Shown here piece after piece: positions 43,072-51,283 of a stretch of DNA of 54,420 bases (position 1 is its first letter; every line of letters starts with the position of its first letter). The position numbers and the translations under genes were made by a program. A model generated the notes under the pieces. The model was not told where the DNA came from. It saw only the letters and a list, made by a program, of their open reading frames with translations, and did not search any database. The stretch spans positions 1 to 54,420 of the forward strand of contig JBFWYO010000019.1 of the NCBI GenBank assembly GCA_050186335.1. The letters run 5' to 3'. This stretch comes from JBFWYO01 sp050186335 (GTDB taxonomy: Bacteria; Pseudomonadota; Alphaproteobacteria; Bin65).

Positions 43072-43587
43072 ATGAACCTCAAAGCGCATATCCGGGAAAT
43101 CCCCGATTTCCCGAAGCCGGGGATTCTGTTTTACGACATCTCGACTTTGCTGGCGCACAAGGATGCCTGGCGCGAGACGGTCCGGCGCATGGCCGACGCC
43201 GTCGCCCCGCACAAGCCGGACCTGTTGGCCGGCATCGAATCGCGCGGCTTCCTGGCGGCGGCGCCGCTGGCGCTCGAACTCGGCTGCGGGTTCATCATGG
43301 TACGCAAGAAGGGCAAGCTGCCCGGCAAGACGATCCGGCATTCCTACGCGCTGGAATACGGCACCGATACGATCGAAATCCAGGAGGGCGCGATCGAGCC
43401 CGGCCAGCGCGTGGTGGTGATCGACGACCTGCTGGCGACCGGCGGGACCATGGCGGCGGCAATCGAGCTGTTGAAGAAAGTCGGCGGCGACGTCCGCGCG
43501 GCGGCGTTCATCATCGAGCTTACGTTCCTCAAGGGGCGCGACAAGCTCGGCGTGCCGGCATCGACCGTGCTGGCGTACGATTCGTAA
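43072..43587 (+). CDS. apt: Adenine phosphoribosyltransferase
   Basis: A 171-residue Apt, salvaging adenine with PRPP to AMP. It starts MNLKAHIREIPDFPKPGI and has the PRPP loop VVVIDDLLATGGTM. Length is normal. The ribosome binding site is GGGGAG, 6 bases before the ATG. It is a single gene divergent from the aminotransferase operon. Confidence 0.97.
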   Translation: MNLKAHIREIPDFPKPGILFYDISTLLAHKDAWRETVRRMADAVAPHKPDLLAGIESRGFLAAAPLALELGCGFIMVRKKGKLPGKTIRHSYALEYGTDTIEIQEGAIEPGQRVVVIDDLLATGGTMAAAIELLKKVGGDVRAAAFIIELTFLKGRDKLGVPASTVLAYDS

Positions 43588-43590
43588 CCG

Positions 43591-43737
43591 CTATTTGCCG
43601 ACGCGTCGTTCGATCGCGACCCGCGGCGCAATTCCGCCGAAAACGAAGCAGAAAATCAGAAACGCGGTGAGCGCCGGTTTCCACGCCAAGTGCCATTCCA
43701 GGCGCCCGTCCTTCAATTCGTCGGATCCACGCACCAC
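43591..43737 (-). CDS. Possible 48-residue single-span membrane protein
   Basis: A short leftward frame from a GTG, with one hydrophobic stretch (LTAFLIFCFVFGGIAP) between charged ends (DELKDGRLEWH and RVAIERRVGK). This fits a small single-pass protein and uses GC-rich third positions like its neighbours. There is no convincing ribosome binding site and no family is recognised. It is convergent with apt. Confidence 0.3.
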   Translation of the reverse strand: MVRGSDELKDGRLEWHLAWKPALTAFLIFCFVFGGIAPRVAIERRVGK

Positions 43738-43797
43738 AGCGATTTGCGCGGACCGCGGCGCGGGCCGAACTCAGAGCGCCAAAATCGCCATCGTGGC

Positions 43798-44628
43798 CTA
43801 CGAACGCGTGCGCCGGCGGCGACCTTTCGCGGGCAGCACCTGCGGCATGGCGGCGATCTCCTGCAACAGCTCGGCGATCTGACTGGCCGCCTGATCGATC
43901 AGCTTGCGGCCGATCGCCGCCGTCGCCAAGCGTGCGTCGCCGGCGGCGCCGTCCCGGTTCAGATCCTGCATCTGCCAGCCGAACGAGCCGGTCCGGCCGA
44001 ACGGACGCAGATGCTTGTATTTCTTGGCCATCGCGCGCGACAGGCTGGGAAAATTCTTGATCGCGCCGCGGCGCACCTGCCCCGCATCGATATGCAGCAT
44101 GATCGACGTTTCGACCGCGCCCGCGTGGATGCCGTGCTGGCCTTCTTCGGCCGGAAAATGATCCTCGGCGCGCCAAAACCGGTAGGCATTGATCGGAAAG
44201 GTCAGCAGGTTGCGTTCGGCGCGCAGGCGCTGGGCCACGATGTCGAGAATCTGCGGTTGGCCGCCGTGCGAATTGAACAACACGAGCCGGCCGATGCCGG
44301 CGGCGGCGACGCCCTGGCCGATCTCGGTCATCAGGCGGATCATGGTCTCGGCCGAAACCGACAACGTGCCCGGAAAATCGCCATGCTCCGGTGATACGCC
44401 GACATGCTGCATGGGCAGCACCAGGATCGGAAATTTTCCGGGCAGACGCTCGAGCGTGCGCGCGACGAGCGCGGCATTGATCCGCGCGTCGACCGATACC
44501 GGCAGGTGCGGCCCATGCTGTTCGGTTGCCGCAACCGGCAGCAACGCGATCGTCCGACCAAGATCGGCGCGCGCAAAGTCGATCGTCGACCAGTCCTGCC
44601 AAAACCGCGATTTATTCCGAACCGGCAT
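43798..44628 (-). CDS. Creatininase family amidohydrolase
   Basis: A 276-residue metal-dependent hydrolase of the creatininase fold. Metal residues appear in PVAATEQHGPHLPVSVDARI (Glu, His, Asp), NSHGGQPQIL and EEGQHGIHAGAVETS (His, Glu). Family members open cyclic amides such as creatinine or act on formamidopyrimidines; the substrate here is undetermined. A GTG seven codons upstream is an alternative start. The C terminus is very basic (AKGRRRRTRS). It lies 26 bases after the degenerate hydrolase gene and is probably cotranscribed. Confidence 0.87.
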   Translation of the reverse strand: MPVRNKSRFWQDWSTIDFARADLGRTIALLPVAATEQHGPHLPVSVDARINAALVARTLERLPGKFPILVLPMQHVGVSPEHGDFPGTLSVSAETMIRLMTEIGQGVAAAGIGRLVLFNSHGGQPQILDIVAQRLRAERNLLTFPINAYRFWRAEDHFPAEEGQHGIHAGAVETSIMLHIDAGQVRRGAIKNFPSLSRAMAKKYKHLRPFGRTGSFGWQMQDLNRDGAAGDARLATAAIGRKLIDQAASQIAELLQEIAAMPQVLPAKGRRRRTRS

Positions 44629-44654
44629 ACCGGCGCCCCCTGTCGGCACGCTGA

Positions 44655-45473
44655 TTACCGCAGGTCGCGCGCAAAGCCGATCAATGCGGCGGCCAGTTCC
44701 TCAGGTGCTTCGCGCGGTATCATAAGGCCGGCGTCCGGGAAGTCGAGCCGGCGGCCGTGTTGGAGGCGCGCCGCCTTTTCCGCCACGACGGCGGGATCGT
44801 TGAACAGCCGATCGGCCAAACCGGTCGCGACCAGCGTCGGCAGCGCGAGATTCTCGTACGGCTGATCCCAATCCGCCACGCCGGCATGAACCATCAGATT
44901 GTACAAGCCCGTGGCACGCGACAAAGGCGCCGGTCGACCATGGCCGAACGCATCGATGAGGTGTTCGGCCAGCCACGCCTCGCCGGCCATGAACGGCGTG
45001 TACAGATCGAGCAGCAGCGGCAAGCCGCCGATTTCGAGCGCGCGCACCAGGGCGTCGTTGATCGCCTGCAGGCGCAAGCCCGTGGCGCGCAAGCCGTTGA
45101 TCAGCACCATGCCGAGCGCCGGCGTGCCCGCCAGAATGAGCCGCGAGGCGACCGCCCCACCGATGCCCAGGCCGACCGGCACGACGCGCCGCGGCGCCAG
45201 CCGCGACAGCACCAGGCGCGCGTCTTCCATCATGCGCTGACCGTCGAGCCGCAGGTCGGGGGAATAGGCGCTGCCCTGCTGGCCGCGCCAATTGAACGCG
45301 ATCCAGCCATGGCCGTGGTCGCGCACGCGTGGCGCCACCGCGGCGGTCCAATCGCCCAGATCTCCCAGCAATGGGTTGAGAAACACGAAGGTGACCGCCC
45401 GGTCGTGTGCCGGCGCCACCGCCTCATACGCGATGCCGTTGGACTCATCCGCGTCGAACCAAAGATGCTGCAC
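44655..45473 (-). CDS. Alpha/beta-hydrolase fold protein lacking catalytic Ser and His
   Basis: A 272-residue protein with the alpha/beta-hydrolase layout: an FLNPLLGDLGDW oxyanion-loop region, the elbow VGLGIGGAVAS, acid Asp221 in ATGLADRLF, and DAGLMIPREAPEEL at the C terminus. The nucleophile position is Gly103 (GLGIGG instead of GxSxGG) and the usual catalytic His is Leu250 (AGLM instead of AGHM). It cannot work by the usual triad. The GTG start is preceded by GGAG at 5 bases; a TTG nine codons upstream is the alternative. It lies between the AsmA and creatininase genes. Confidence 0.8.
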   Translation of the reverse strand: MQHLWFDADESNGIAYEAVAPAHDRAVTFVFLNPLLGDLGDWTAAVAPRVRDHGHGWIAFNWRGQQGSAYSPDLRLDGQRMMEDARLVLSRLAPRRVVPVGLGIGGAVASRLILAGTPALGMVLINGLRATGLRLQAINDALVRALEIGGLPLLLDLYTPFMAGEAWLAEHLIDAFGHGRPAPLSRATGLYNLMVHAGVADWDQPYENLALPTLVATGLADRLFNDPAVVAEKAARLQHGRRLDFPDAGLMIPREAPEELAAALIGFARDLR

Positions 45474-45516
45474 CGCCGCTCCGCCTTTGTCCGACCGCAA
45501 CGAGCCGCTCGGCGGG

Positions 45517-47895
45517 CTACTTCTTTTTCGGCACGCCGAGCAGCCCCTTGCCGAGATCCTGAAGCTGCTTGCCGGTATCCTTCTGGGATTTCGGATCGGT
45601 CAGCGATTTGACCGCATCCTTGATCGTGCCGTCCTGGTTGAGCTGCAATGCGCCCTTAAGATCCGGCTCGTAGCTCGGATTGTCCCACGAACCGTGGATA
45701 CGCACCGGCACCACAATGCCCTGCTTGTCGAACCCGGAGTCCTGGCCCTTGAGCGTGCCGACCACTTTGGGTTCGACTTTGTAATCCAACGTGCGCGGCG
45801 GCAGCGGGACGACGCCCTTACCGGTCACGCGCAGCAGCGGCGACTGCAGCATCAGATCATCGTTCCTGGCGATCCCGTTGACGATGTCGAAACTGGCCGA
45901 CAAGAGCGCGAAATCGGTCTTCTTCGAATTGTCAAAGCCCTTGGTCAGCGCCGAAACGCCTACGCTGCGCACCATTTCGGCCAGGTTGAAGCCCTTGATC
46001 GCGCCGTCGGTGAACTTGAAATTGCCCTTGCCGTTCAGCGTCGAGACGATCTGACGCTGGCTGCGACCGGTGCCGCGGACGTCGATCGCCATCGACGCAG
46101 TGCCCTGGATACGCGAGAAATCCGCCGCGTCGCGCAGGAACGGCTCGGCCTGCACGCCCTGCACGTTGAGCCGATAGGCGATGCCGAGCGTCTGCGCCGA
46201 GGACGCATCGAGACTTACGTTCATCGAGCCGGTGCCCTTGTAGAGGGCCAACTGCGTCAGGTCCAACTGGAGCTTCCCGCCGCGCAACACGAGACCGACA
46301 TTGCCGTGGTCGATCCTGATGTTGTCGAACCCGATGTTTTTCGCGGTGATCGCCAGTTCGGCGTCGATCGAGCGCAGCGCCGAGGCGTCGATCGGATCGT
46401 CGCTCCAGCCCTGTTGCGTCTTTGGTTGCTGCGGCTGTGCCGGCTGGCCGGGCTGCGCCGGCTGGCCGGGTTGTGTTGCCTTCGGCCCGCCCATGTAGGG
46501 ATTGAGGTTGAGCGCGCCGACATCGACCTTGGCCTTGATGTACGGCACGCGGCCGGCGAGCGACGCCGACAGATCGCCGTTCATCTTGATGTCGTCGAAC
46601 TGGATCGCGGCTTTCTGCAGATTGATCGCCGGGCCCAATGCCTGCAGCGTGCCCTGCACCTTGAACACGCCCATCGTGTTCGGAGCCGCCTGCAGCTTGG
46701 CGCCGACCCAGGCGGCGAGATTTTTGACCGACGGCACGTCCAGATCGAGCGTGCCGGTGACGGCCGGCACCTTGGTGACGTTCGCTACGCTGCCATTGAA
46801 GGTCAGCTTGATGGCTTCCGAAACAATCGCCAGCGTGAGCGGCGAGGCGGCACCCGCTAGCGCATCGTTGGGTTTGGCGACGGTCGTGTTCACGTCGACC
46901 GATTTGCCGTTCCACACCAGCTTGCCGGCCAGCCGCGCGGGTGCTTCCGCCGACGGCATGGAGAGCACCATGGTGACGTTGCTGAGTTCCATCGATGGCG
47001 CGGGCAGACCCGCCCAGGCAAGCGCGCCTTTCAGCGACGGCAATTTGAATTCGACGGTGCCGAAGATTTTCGGCGGCTGCGCATTGGTGATCGTGCCTTT
47101 GAGATCCAGGCTGACGACATCCGAAACCGCCGTGACGACGACGGTGGACGTGCCGCCCGCCATCAGGCTGCCTGGTTTGGCGATATTCGCATCGAGCTTG
47201 AGCGTCTTGCCGTTGAGCACCAGGCTGCCGTTCAGCTTCGCGGGCCCCTCGGAACCGGGCAGCGACAGCGTCATCGAGACGTTCCGCAACTCCGACGTCT
47301 GTCCGGTCTGCGCGTCGGCATAGCGGATATGGCCGTCGACGATGCGCAGGCCCGGCAATTGCAGCGCATCGAGGTTGAAAGCGCCCTTGGCGGCTTGTTG
47401 GGCCGGCGGCGTCGAAGGCTTCGCGGGCGTGGTTTGGCCGGGGGTCGGTTGGCCGGGGGTCGGTTGGCCGGGGGTGGTCTGCGCCGGCGGTTGCTTCTGC
47501 TCGGGCACGAACACCCAGTTGGGCCGGCCCTGCTTGTCCTTTTCCAGCACGATGACCGGCTTGGTCAGCACAAACGTCTCAAGTTCGAGGCGGCGCGAGA
47601 ACAGCAGCGGGATCAGGCGCACTTCGACGTCAAGGCGTTCGAGTTGAAGCATGTGGGGCTGAGTCGAGCCGGGTACGTTCGACAGCGTGACATCGCGCGC
47701 CGACAGCGAGGCGGCGGGCAGCAGCGCAAACTTCAGTTCGCCCTTGATGTCGATGTCGCGGCCGGTCGCGGCTTTGACCTGACGCGCCAGCTCGCCTTTG
47801 TAAGTATCGGCCGGAATGACCATCGGCAGCACGATGACGGCTGCGACGACAAGCACGACCAGCCCGCCCAACACGTAGAGAATTTTCCTGATCAT
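45517..47895 (-). CDS. AsmA family protein
   Basis: A 792-residue envelope protein. An N-terminal membrane anchor (ILYVLGGLVVLVVAAVIVLP) leads to an AsmA N-domain (TGRDIDIKGELKFALLPAAS), repeated beta-rich modules, and the AsmA_2 C-domain near GKGNFKFTDGAIKGFNLAEM. Family members bridge the periplasm and move phospholipids or limit outer-membrane protein assembly. Two proline/glutamine linkers occur near residues 145-170 (TPGQP repeats) and 475-490 (QPGQPA repeats), encoded by short DNA repeats. GGAGG precedes the ATG at 7 bases. Confidence 0.9.
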   Translation of the reverse strand: MIRKILYVLGGLVVLVVAAVIVLPMVIPADTYKGELARQVKAATGRDIDIKGELKFALLPAASLSARDVTLSNVPGSTQPHMLQLERLDVEVRLIPLLFSRRLELETFVLTKPVIVLEKDKQGRPNWVFVPEQKQPPAQTTPGQPTPGQPTPGQTTPAKPSTPPAQQAAKGAFNLDALQLPGLRIVDGHIRYADAQTGQTSELRNVSMTLSLPGSEGPAKLNGSLVLNGKTLKLDANIAKPGSLMAGGTSTVVVTAVSDVVSLDLKGTITNAQPPKIFGTVEFKLPSLKGALAWAGLPAPSMELSNVTMVLSMPSAEAPARLAGKLVWNGKSVDVNTTVAKPNDALAGAASPLTLAIVSEAIKLTFNGSVANVTKVPAVTGTLDLDVPSVKNLAAWVGAKLQAAPNTMGVFKVQGTLQALGPAINLQKAAIQFDDIKMNGDLSASLAGRVPYIKAKVDVGALNLNPYMGGPKATQPGQPAQPGQPAQPQQPKTQQGWSDDPIDASALRSIDAELAITAKNIGFDNIRIDHGNVGLVLRGGKLQLDLTQLALYKGTGSMNVSLDASSAQTLGIAYRLNVQGVQAEPFLRDAADFSRIQGTASMAIDVRGTGRSQRQIVSTLNGKGNFKFTDGAIKGFNLAEMVRSVGVSALTKGFDNSKKTDFALLSASFDIVNGIARNDDLMLQSPLLRVTGKGVVPLPPRTLDYKVEPKVVGTLKGQDSGFDKQGIVVPVRIHGSWDNPSYEPDLKGALQLNQDGTIKDAVKSLTDPKSQKDTGKQLQDLGKGLLGVPKKK
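47431..47475. repeat. Three tandem 15-bp repeats inside the AsmA gene
   Basis: Three units of CGGTTGGCCGGGGGT (the first with two changes) encode the TPGQP repeats of an AsmA linker. The near-identity of the DNA suggests recent slippage. A second pair of 18-bp repeats lies at 46441-46476 in the same gene. Confidence 0.85.
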
Positions 47896-48088
47896 CACAG
47901 CGCCTCCATGTGTTGGCCGATGCGACGGACGTGCGGAAACTCGTCTCCCGCCGTTTGCCGCCGGCAACCGATCAATTCCTTATGAACCGGCAAGATGGCG
48001 AAAATATGAGCCAGGAGGCGCGGAATGCCAAGGGTGCAAAAGGAAGCACGCCTAGGGCCGACGCCGCGGCCGAAGCACATTGCCGCGG

Positions 48089-48120
48089 AAAAAAAAGGGG
48101 CGTCCCGAAGGACGCCCCTT
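48089..48120 (-). terminator. Rho-independent terminator of the OmpA-like gene
   Basis: On the leftward strand a perfect 11-bp stem (AAGGGGCGTCC with GGACGCCCCTT), a TTCG tetraloop and a run of eight T. It starts 30 bases after the stop codon. It is the clearest intrinsic terminator in the window. Confidence 0.95.
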
Positions 48121-48150
48121 ATTTCGTCAACTCGGACGAAGAGCGATCAA

Positions 48151-49005
48151 CTACTCGATCGTGATCTCCGCACGGCGGTTGCGCGCTTCACGCACGCCGT
48201 CCGCAGTTGCGACCGCAGGACGCGACTCGCCGAACGCCGAGCTGGTGATGCGGTTGGCTTGGACGCCACCGCGAACCAGCGCATTCTGGACGGACGCCGC
48301 ACGGCGCTTCGACAGGTCGAGGTTATACGCCTCGGAGCCGGAGCGGTCGGTGTGACCGTAGACCGAGATACGCGACGTCTGAGCAGCCCGAGCGGCCGCG
48401 ATGACTTCGCGGATGACGGCCTGAGCGCGCGCATCGAGGTTCGACTTATCGAACGCGAAGTACACGATGTACTGCTTCATCGCCGGGCCTTGCATGGCCG
48501 CCAGGAAGGCGTTCTTGCACTTGGCGATGTCTTCCGGCTGATACGGCTTGGCGTTCGGATCGTTCAGCGGCTGACGCGTCCACACGTCCTCATGCTCTTC
48601 CTCGACCCAGCAGTCGTACATAGCCTGAGCGCGGGCCGCGAGCGCCGGATTCGACGTACGCCAGTTGCCATCCAGCTTGGCGTTCAGCTTGCCGTGCCAA
48701 TCATACAGCTCGGCGCGCGAACGCGGCGGCAACCACCAGGTGCGCGGATCTTCCGGCAGGACGTTCTGTCCCTGAGCCGCCGCCGTACCCTTTTTGACAT
48801 AGCGGTGGGCATGTTGGTGATCGGACTCGGCAAGAGCTTCAGTGCCGAGCGCCACGTATTCCTTGTGAAGAGCACCGTTGAAAGCGGAGCCCGTCGGTTG
48901 CATCGCCTTTGCCGCCGCAAGATCATCCGTCACGTACGGGCTGGCAAATGCACCAGACGCGACCAACGCGCCGGCCGCGATAATGGCTAGTCCCAGTTTC
49001 CTCAT
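48151..49005 (-). CDS. OmpA family outer-membrane lipoprotein-like/peptidoglycan-binding protein
   Basis: A 284-residue secreted protein. A Sec signal peptide (MRKLGLAIIAAGALVASGAFA) precedes a 140-residue helical region of no known fold with two cysteines (MYDCWVEEEHEDVW, DIAKCKNAF), then a C-terminal OmpA domain (IVYFAFDKSNLDARAQ, YGHTDRSGSEAYNLDLSKRRA, GESRPAV). It should bind peptidoglycan from the outer-membrane side. No membrane beta-barrel is seen. GGGGAAG precedes the ATG at 3 bases. It has a strong terminator and a long upstream region, so it is probably highly expressed. Confidence 0.9.
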   Translation of the reverse strand: MRKLGLAIIAAGALVASGAFASPYVTDDLAAAKAMQPTGSAFNGALHKEYVALGTEALAESDHQHAHRYVKKGTAAAQGQNVLPEDPRTWWLPPRSRAELYDWHGKLNAKLDGNWRTSNPALAARAQAMYDCWVEEEHEDVWTRQPLNDPNAKPYQPEDIAKCKNAFLAAMQGPAMKQYIVYFAFDKSNLDARAQAVIREVIAAARAAQTSRISVYGHTDRSGSEAYNLDLSKRRAASVQNALVRGGVQANRITSSAFGESRPAVATADGVREARNRRAEITIE

Positions 49006-49632
49006 TTTCTTCCCCTGTTAGTTCAAGACGTTACAGACGTCGTCGCCAACGGTGTTTAGCTCGGCACGGTATCGGGATTGGGCGAGAAGCCGTTGATCCC
49101 CACTCGGCCGGACCGCCCAATGCAAAGCCACCAAGCACCGGAAAGTTCCGGAGGCGACAACCACTGGTTCGAGCCTATAACACGCCGACATCGTCCGTCC
49201 TGTGACATAGATCAAATTCACCTCGCGAAGCGCGCTATGAACCTTATCTCTGCCAGTCCGCGCTGACCGCTTCCCGCAGCCCCGCTCAACCACCTAGAAA
49301 TACCCGATTTCTGCGGTGCAGAAAAGTGGATACGCCATTTTTGCCACGCATTCAAGTCACAGGAACGGAAAATTCGCGACACTGTTACGTAAATACCACA
49401 GACTAGGAAATTATTCCGGTAAAGCAGCGGTTTGCCGTTAACTTTTTTGCCCGACCCGCATTCTTGAGCGATATGCGTAAAGGATTGAGTTCGCAGGCGG
49501 ATTCAAGCGCCGTAGCGATTTTGGCGCGAGTCAGCAGGTAAATTTCCACAATCCTATGGTTGCCCGCATTTCGGCATGGTGGCAAGACTGCCGGTTCGCG
49601 CGAGCTTGCCGGACCCAAACTCGGAGTGAATT
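49006..49632. other. 627-base divergent intergenic region, OmpA / S1C protease
   Basis: The longest non-coding stretch in the window. The right half is more A+T-rich and contains GTAAATACCACAG (49389-49401), also present upstream of the HD-GYP gene, AGCGATATG (49467-49475), also present there, and a T-tract after TTAAC at 49438. A 5-bp inverted repeat GACGT-N5-ACGTC lies close to the ompA start. I find no ORF with a credible ribosome binding site. It must hold both promoters and could hold a small RNA. Confidence 0.55.
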
Positions 49633-50424
49633 TTGGCCAAATACCCGCGCATGGCTGCATTCCTCGCGCTGACGGCGATCTGCAGCTGCACGCAGGCGCC
49701 GCTCGATGCCGGTCGTAAACTCTCCGACGATCGTGGCCAGGCCAGCCTCAGCTTTCCCTACTTGCGCGCCGACGACCGGCCGCCGGCCGATTATCGCGCC
49801 GTCGCCGAACGGGCAAAGCATACATATGTGCGGGTCCGAATTCTCGCGCGGGCCGATGCCGCGCGCAACGATCCCGGCGGCGAGATCCACACCGCAAGCG
49901 GCATCGTCGTGGATCCGCGCGGGTACATCGTGACCGCCGCGCACATCGCGCGCGGCACCAACTTCGTGGCCGAGATCACAACTATGGACGGACAGGTACG
50001 GCCGGCGCGCATTCTGGCCGTGGCGCCGCGACAGGAGCTTGCTCTGCTGTTCGCGGACGGCCTGGCGAGCCAGAACCCCGCTTCGTTCGCCGATTCGAAC
50101 GCGCTTCGGCCCGCCGATTTCGCGCTCGGCATCGGTTCGCCCGGCGGCAAGCGCGGCGTGGTCAGCGTCGGCGACGTACGCAAGGTGGCGCCCACCGAGG
50201 AAATCGAGCACGGCACCGAATGGGCATCAAAGGGTTATGTCGAACTGAACATGAAGATCGAAATCGGCCATTCCGGCGGGCCGATATTCGACCGGCAGGG
50301 ACGCGTGATCGGATTGTTGTTCGGTTACGAACTGGGCGACGGAAAGATGGCGGACCCGCGCATCGCGTATGCCGTGCCGTCGAACAACATCGCGGCATTC
50401 CTGCGCAGCGCCCTGCCGCGTTAG
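49633..50424 (+). CDS. S1C-type serine protease-like lipoprotein
   Basis: A 263-residue trypsin-fold protein related to the DegP/HtrA protease domain without a PDZ domain. The TTG start follows GGAG at 7 bases and gives a lipoprotein-like signal, with ICSC as the lipobox (Cys19). His104 lies in IVTAAHIARG and Ser214 in IGHSGGPIFD. The catalytic Asp position appears to be Glu135 (RQELALLF rather than DLALL), so activity may be reduced. It is divergent from the OmpA-like gene and converges on sapC with two bases between. Confidence 0.8.
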   Translation: MAKYPRMAAFLALTAICSCTQAPLDAGRKLSDDRGQASLSFPYLRADDRPPADYRAVAERAKHTYVRVRILARADAARNDPGGEIHTASGIVVDPRGYIVTAAHIARGTNFVAEITTMDGQVRPARILAVAPRQELALLFADGLASQNPASFADSNALRPADFALGIGSPGGKRGVVSVGDVRKVAPTEEIEHGTEWASKGYVELNMKIEIGHSGGPIFDRQGRVIGLLFGYELGDGKMADPRIAYAVPSNNIAAFLRSALPR

Positions 50425-50426
50425 CG

Positions 50427-51182
50427 TCAGGCCTTGCCGCTGCGCTGCACCAGCAACGCCCAATTCGATGCCGACAGCAGGTGGTAATGGATCAGCGGCA
50501 GCCACCCGCGCTTGCGCCATTCGAGAAAAACCGCATCCGGAAGCGCGGTGAATTTTTCCTCGTCGATCACGCTGAAACCGCCCATCGCCAATTTTTCGCC
50601 GCTCGGCAAAGTGATCTCGGCGCGGTTCGGCACCAACAGGCCGGCATCCTGAACCGCCTGTGCGAATTCGCGGGTCTGTTCCGATTGATTTTGATATGCG
50701 GTGCAAAAATTGAGCGCACGCTGCACGGGCGTCGACGGCTTGCCGTCGGCAAACAGGATCTGGTCCCCGGACATCTGCAGCAACGTCGAATCTTCATCGA
50801 TGCAGAGCAGGAATTTCTTGGTCGCCGGATCGGTCATGAAGATGAACGGATAGCGCCGGATGTAGGCCGGTACATAATGCTCCAGCTCCCATTCGCCCGC
50901 CTCGCCGACGAACAGATTAGTGTTCTCGCGCACGCCGAGAATGACCAGCGTGGTGATCGGATCGCCGCCCGCGAACACGATCGGATAGAAGCGCACCGCC
51001 AGTTTGAATTCCGACGTGTTGAGCGGGACCGCGTTGACATGGCGGGCAAAACCGAAATCGATCTTGCGCGCGAGGCGCAGCTTGCCGTGCCGTTCCGCAC
51101 TGAGCGCGACCGGATTGCCATAAAGCGCCGGCAATGCGCCCGTCCCCGCCGGACCGCGGGCGGCGGTGAAAATTACCTTCAT
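50427..51182 (-). CDS. SapC family protein
   Basis: A 251-residue protein of the SapC family, recognised by GFGFARHVNAVPLNTSEFKL-like residues, RFYPIVFAGGD, RRYPFIF and the C-terminal WRKRGWLPLIHYHLLSASNW. The family name comes from an S-layer-associated gene in Campylobacter, but in proteobacteria the role is unknown. No signal peptide is present, so it is probably cytoplasmic. The ribosome binding site is weak. It is convergent with the S1C protease gene. Confidence 0.85.
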   Translation of the reverse strand: MKVIFTAARGPAGTGALPALYGNPVALSAERHGKLRLARKIDFGFARHVNAVPLNTSEFKLAVRFYPIVFAGGDPITTLVILGVRENTNLFVGEAGEWELEHYVPAYIRRYPFIFMTDPATKKFLLCIDEDSTLLQMSGDQILFADGKPSTPVQRALNFCTAYQNQSEQTREFAQAVQDAGLLVPNRAEITLPSGEKLAMGGFSVIDEEKFTALPDAVFLEWRKRGWLPLIHYHLLSASNWALLVQRSGKA

Positions 51183-51283
51183 AGCGAACCGAGCATGATG
51201 ATTCCCCTACGCGAGCACAGGCACCGCCGGCTCCGCGCAAACCTATCAAAGCCGCAACGCCAGCGGCTATCGAAAACCGATTT

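Noticed and set aside
49430..49450. T-tract after TTAAC at 49438 as a terminator
   Set aside because: The only stem before it is about three base pairs, too weak for intrinsic termination, and no gene ends there.
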